This document shows positions 62,016 through 64,000 of a stretch of DNA of 64,000 nucleotides, piece after piece (position 1 is the stretch's first letter; every line of letters starts with the position of its first letter). The notes beneath the pieces were generated by a model. It had not been told where the DNA came from, ran no database searches, and saw only the letters and a program-made list of their open reading frames with translations. The position numbers and the translations under genes are program-made. The stretch lies in NCBI RefSeq assembly GCF_030316825.1, contig NZ_JASZYU010000002.1, positions 620,001 through 684,000 on the forward strand, given 5' to 3'. This stretch comes from Variovorax fucosicus (GTDB taxonomy: Bacteria; Pseudomonadota; Gammaproteobacteria; Burkholderiales; Burkholderiaceae_C).

Positions 62016-63136
62016 CAGCGTGTGCCGTGCACCAGCTTGCGGTACACGGTCGCGCGGCTGATGCCGAGCACGCGGGCGGCTTCCGCGACGTTGCCGCGGG
62101 CTTCGTCGACGGCCTTGCGGATCAGGGCGGTTTCCACGTCGCGCAGGCGTGGGCGGTGTGGCGCTTCGATGGCCGGTGCCGCTGCGTCGCCGATCACGCC
62201 GCCCGCTTGTGGCCGCGCCTGCAGGCGCAGGCCTGACCACAGCGGCACCTCGATCACGCTGCCATTGGCGCGGCGCGCCGCATCCCACAGCAGCGTCCAG
62301 GGCAGGGCGAACAGGTCGCTGGCGTGCAGCCGCGCCGGCGGCGCCAGGGTCGCGGGCTGGTTGACCATCTCGCGCGCTGCCGCGTTGCTGGCCGTGACGT
62401 GGCCGTCGCCGTCCAGGCACAGCAGCCCTTCGGACTCGGTGTTGCCCCCGTAGCCCGGCCAGTTCAGCCGCACCAGCAGGTCGTGCGGCTGCTGCAGCAC
62501 CAGCGCGTTCTCGATGCTGCGCGCCGAGAGGGCGGCCAGGTGCTTGAGTTCGGGGCGCTCGACCACGTTCACGCCGGTCAGGTCGAGCATGCCGACGCAT
62601 TGGCCGTCGGGCCCGAACAGGGGGGCACCGGCGCAGCTGTAGAGGCTGGTGTCGTCGAAGAAGTGTTCGCCGCGGTGCAGCCAGACGGGCTGCAGCTCGG
62701 CCAGCGCCGCCCCGATGGCGGTGGTGCCCACGGCGTGTTCCGACAGGTCGATGCCGACGCGTGCGATGTCGATCGCCGGCCGTTCGGCGTTCACCGGCAC
62801 GCCGCGCACGTCGATCACGATGCCGCGGGCGTCGGTGAGGATCGCGAAGTAGCGCGTGTCCGCGATGGCGCGTGCCAGCCGGTCCAGCACCGGCTGCGCG
62901 GCCGCCACCAGGCTGCGGCTTTGCTCGACCATGCGGTGGGCGTGCCGGGCTGACACGGCATCGAAGCTCACGCGCTGTTGCGGCCGCCGGCCGGCCGACA
63001 GGCAGCGCTGCCAGGAGCGCGTGATCCAGGGTTGGATGCGCGAGCTGGTCGCGCCGGCGTGCTCGATCACGTCGCGCCGGGCCTGGGCGATCAGCGCGGC
63101 CCGTTCGGGCAGCGAGGCGGGAGCGGAGGGCAGCAT
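62015..63136 (-). CDS. AcoR-like GAF regulator lacking the AAA+ domain
   Basis: A 373-residue regulator. Residues 80-205 form a GAF domain (RYFAILTDARGIVIDVRGVP and SLYSCAGAPLFGPDGQCVGM). A PAS-like part follows at about 230-260 (LLCLDGDGHVTASNAAAREM). The C-terminus has a Fis-type helix-turn-helix: VETALIRKAVDEARGNVAEA then ARVLGISRATVYRKL. The sigma-54-contacting AAA+ domain with its GAFTGA loop, present in AcoR, is absent, so activation of sigma-54 polymerase is not expected by the usual route. It is divergent from the molybdoenzyme genes at 63286 and probably controls them. Confidence 0.86.
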   Translation of the reverse strand: MLPSAPASLPERAALIAQARRDVIEHAGATSSRIQPWITRSWQRCLSAGRRPQQRVSFDAVSARHAHRMVEQSRSLVAAAQPVLDRLARAIADTRYFAILTDARGIVIDVRGVPVNAERPAIDIARVGIDLSEHAVGTTAIGAALAELQPVWLHRGEHFFDDTSLYSCAGAPLFGPDGQCVGMLDLTGVNVVERPELKHLAALSARSIENALVLQQPHDLLVRLNWPGYGGNTESEGLLCLDGDGHVTASNAAAREMVNQPATLAPPARLHASDLFALPWTLLWDAARRANGSVIEVPLWSGLRLQARPQAGGVIGDAAAPAIEAPHRPRLRDVETALIRKAVDEARGNVAEAARVLGISRATVYRKLVHGTR

Positions 63137-63285
63137 GGGGAGATTGTGGGGGTGCGCTGTTTCATTTTGAGAATTTCGCAGGCGCCGTGCAAGCGTCTAG
63201 GGTTTTGCCTAGGATGGTGCCCCAACCCGGCGCCGAAGATGCAACTCGCCGAAATCAGCCATCACCCATAACAGGAGACAGCCAC

Positions 63286-63783
63286 ATGCAGGTCAAGCTC
63301 ACGGTCAACGGCCGCGCGGTCACGGTCGACGCACCTCCCAACACCTTTCTCGTGCACGCGATCCGCGAGCACCTGCACCTGACCGGCACCCATGTCGGCT
63401 GCGACACCGCGCAGTGCGGCGCCTGCACCGTCCACGTCAACGGCCGCGCCGTCAAGTCGTGCAACGTGCTGGTGGCCCAGGTGGCGGATGCCGACATCAC
63501 CACCATCGAAGGCGTCGCCCAGCCCGACGGCACCATGCACCCGATGCAGGCGGCTTTCAAGGAGTGCCACGGCCTGCAATGTGGCTTCTGCACCCCGGGC
63601 ATGGTGATGAGCGCGATCGACCTGTGCACGCACCATCCGAAGTCGAGCGAAACCGAAGTCCGCGCGCTGCTCGACGGCAACATTTGCCGCTGCACCGGCT
63701 ACCAGAACATCGTCAAGGCCGTGATGATGGGCGGCGAGGCGATGGCCTCGGGCCAGCCGATCAAGACCGCCGTCACGGCGTAA
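63286..63783 (+). CDS. (2Fe-2S)-binding subunit of xanthine dehydrogenase/CO dehydrogenase-type hydroxylase
   Basis: A 165-residue small subunit with two [2Fe-2S] clusters. The plant-ferredoxin-like part has HVGCDTAQCGACTVHVNGRA near residue 40. The second cluster is in CHGLQCGFCTPGMVMSAIDL and NICRCTGYQNIVKAVM near 100-150. These are the CoxS/CutC pattern of aerobic CO dehydrogenase and related hydroxylases. The ATG at 63286 follows AGGAGACAGCCAC. The large Mo-binding subunit starts 10 bases after its stop. The substrate (CO, purine or heteroaromatic) cannot be decided from the visible part. Confidence 0.93.
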   Translation: MQVKLTVNGRAVTVDAPPNTFLVHAIREHLHLTGTHVGCDTAQCGACTVHVNGRAVKSCNVLVAQVADADITTIEGVAQPDGTMHPMQAAFKECHGLQCGFCTPGMVMSAIDLCTHHPKSSETEVRALLDGNICRCTGYQNIVKAVMMGGEAMASGQPIKTAVTA

Positions 63784-63793
63784 GGGGAACGAC

Positions 63794-64000
63794 ATGGGCG
63801 CACCCGACTTCGCAAAACTGCCGCACATCGGCGAGGCCATCCGCCGCAAGGAGGATTACCGCTTCCTGACCGGTGCCGGCAACTACACCGGCGACATCAC
63901 GATGGGCGCCCAGGCCCATTGCATCTTCGTGCGCTCGCCGCACGCGCATGCCACCCTCAGGTCGGTCGATACGGCCGAGGCGCTGAAGATGCCCGGCGTG
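63794..64000 (+). CDS. molybdopterin-binding large subunit, xanthine dehydrogenase/CO dehydrogenase type (5' part)
   Basis: The first 69 codons of the large subunit. MGAPDFAKLPHIGEAIRRKE leads into DYRFLTGAGNYTGDI and HCIFVRSPHAHATLRSVDT, the standard opening of CoxL/CutL-type molybdenum hydroxylase subunits. The gene runs off the window, so the active-site loop that separates CoxL (AYXCSFR) from other hydroxylases is not visible. Follows the iron-sulfur subunit with a TAAGGGGAACGAC ribosome-binding region. Confidence 0.9.
   Translation, partial: MGAPDFAKLPHIGEAIRRKEDYRFLTGAGNYTGDITMGAQAHCIFVRSPHAHATLRSVDTAEALKMPGV

Overview
The window reads as high-GC chromosomal DNA from a betaproteobacterium of the Comamonadaceae, most like Variovorax. 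This is an inference from gene content and order: thrB, a DUF2782 gene and polA together; a BPSS1780-family membrane protein; TRAP and Tct carboxylate uptake; a CPG2-type carboxypeptidase; and xseB-ispA-dxs. There is no rRNA and no CRISPR. Two tRNA genes, Lys(CTT) and Ala(CGC), lie close together on the minus strand near 13.3-14.3 kb.

Bases 1-13,145 look like an accessory segment ending at the 3' side of tRNA-Lys. It holds the 3' part of ilvA, proC, a complete peptide-type ABC importer (two permeases, binding protein, two ATPases), a class III CoA-transferase and an enoyl-CoA hydratase-like gene, all on the plus strand. After these comes a field of decayed genes: an internally deleted binding-protein gene, fragments of two IS630-family transposases facing each other, and an esterase tail fused to an alpha-hydroxy-acid dehydrogenase piece. 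Two apparently intact genes sit among them: a DpkA/Ldh-type imine reductase and an FMN-binding split-barrel protein.

Bases 13.3-40.5 kb are mostly core genes: SDR, alpha/beta hydrolase, guaC, uvrD, thrB, DUF2782, polA, an M20 peptidase, a dienelactone-hydrolase-like protein, a ZIP transporter, dodecin, an FAD monooxygenase, a four-gene ZrgA-type metal-linked ABC cluster, a sulfurtransferase, an EamA exporter, a Rieske oxygenase, and the xseB-ispA-dxs isoprenoid operon.

Bases 40.5-49.4 kb hold a TakP-like TRAP transporter, with dctP on the opposite strand from dctQM, an EgtB/SenA-like nonheme iron gene, a DUF3053 lipoprotein and a four-PAS hybrid histidine kinase.

Bases 49.4-64 kb concentrate oxyanion and molybdoenzyme functions. 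A tungstate importer (tupBCA) is divergent from a ModE-HTH/periplasmic-binding-fold regulator, with a perfect 10-bp palindrome between them. A tctAB/tctDE carboxylate module lacks tctC. modABC is divergent from modE, with a clear ModE operator between them. Next come a ModA-like orphan binding protein and an AcoR-like activator without its AAA+ domain. The window ends with the [2Fe-2S] subunit and the start of the large subunit of a xanthine dehydrogenase/CO dehydrogenase-type molybdoenzyme. The logical flow is Mo/W uptake, metal sensing, then a molybdoenzyme.

Two genome-scale patterns deserve attention. One is a ~90-100 bp three-hairpin repeat present four times, mostly between convergent genes. 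The other is a set of genes (uvrD, polA, the SenA-like gene, modE) with a -10-like hexamer only 6-7 nt before the start codon, suggesting leaderless transcripts.
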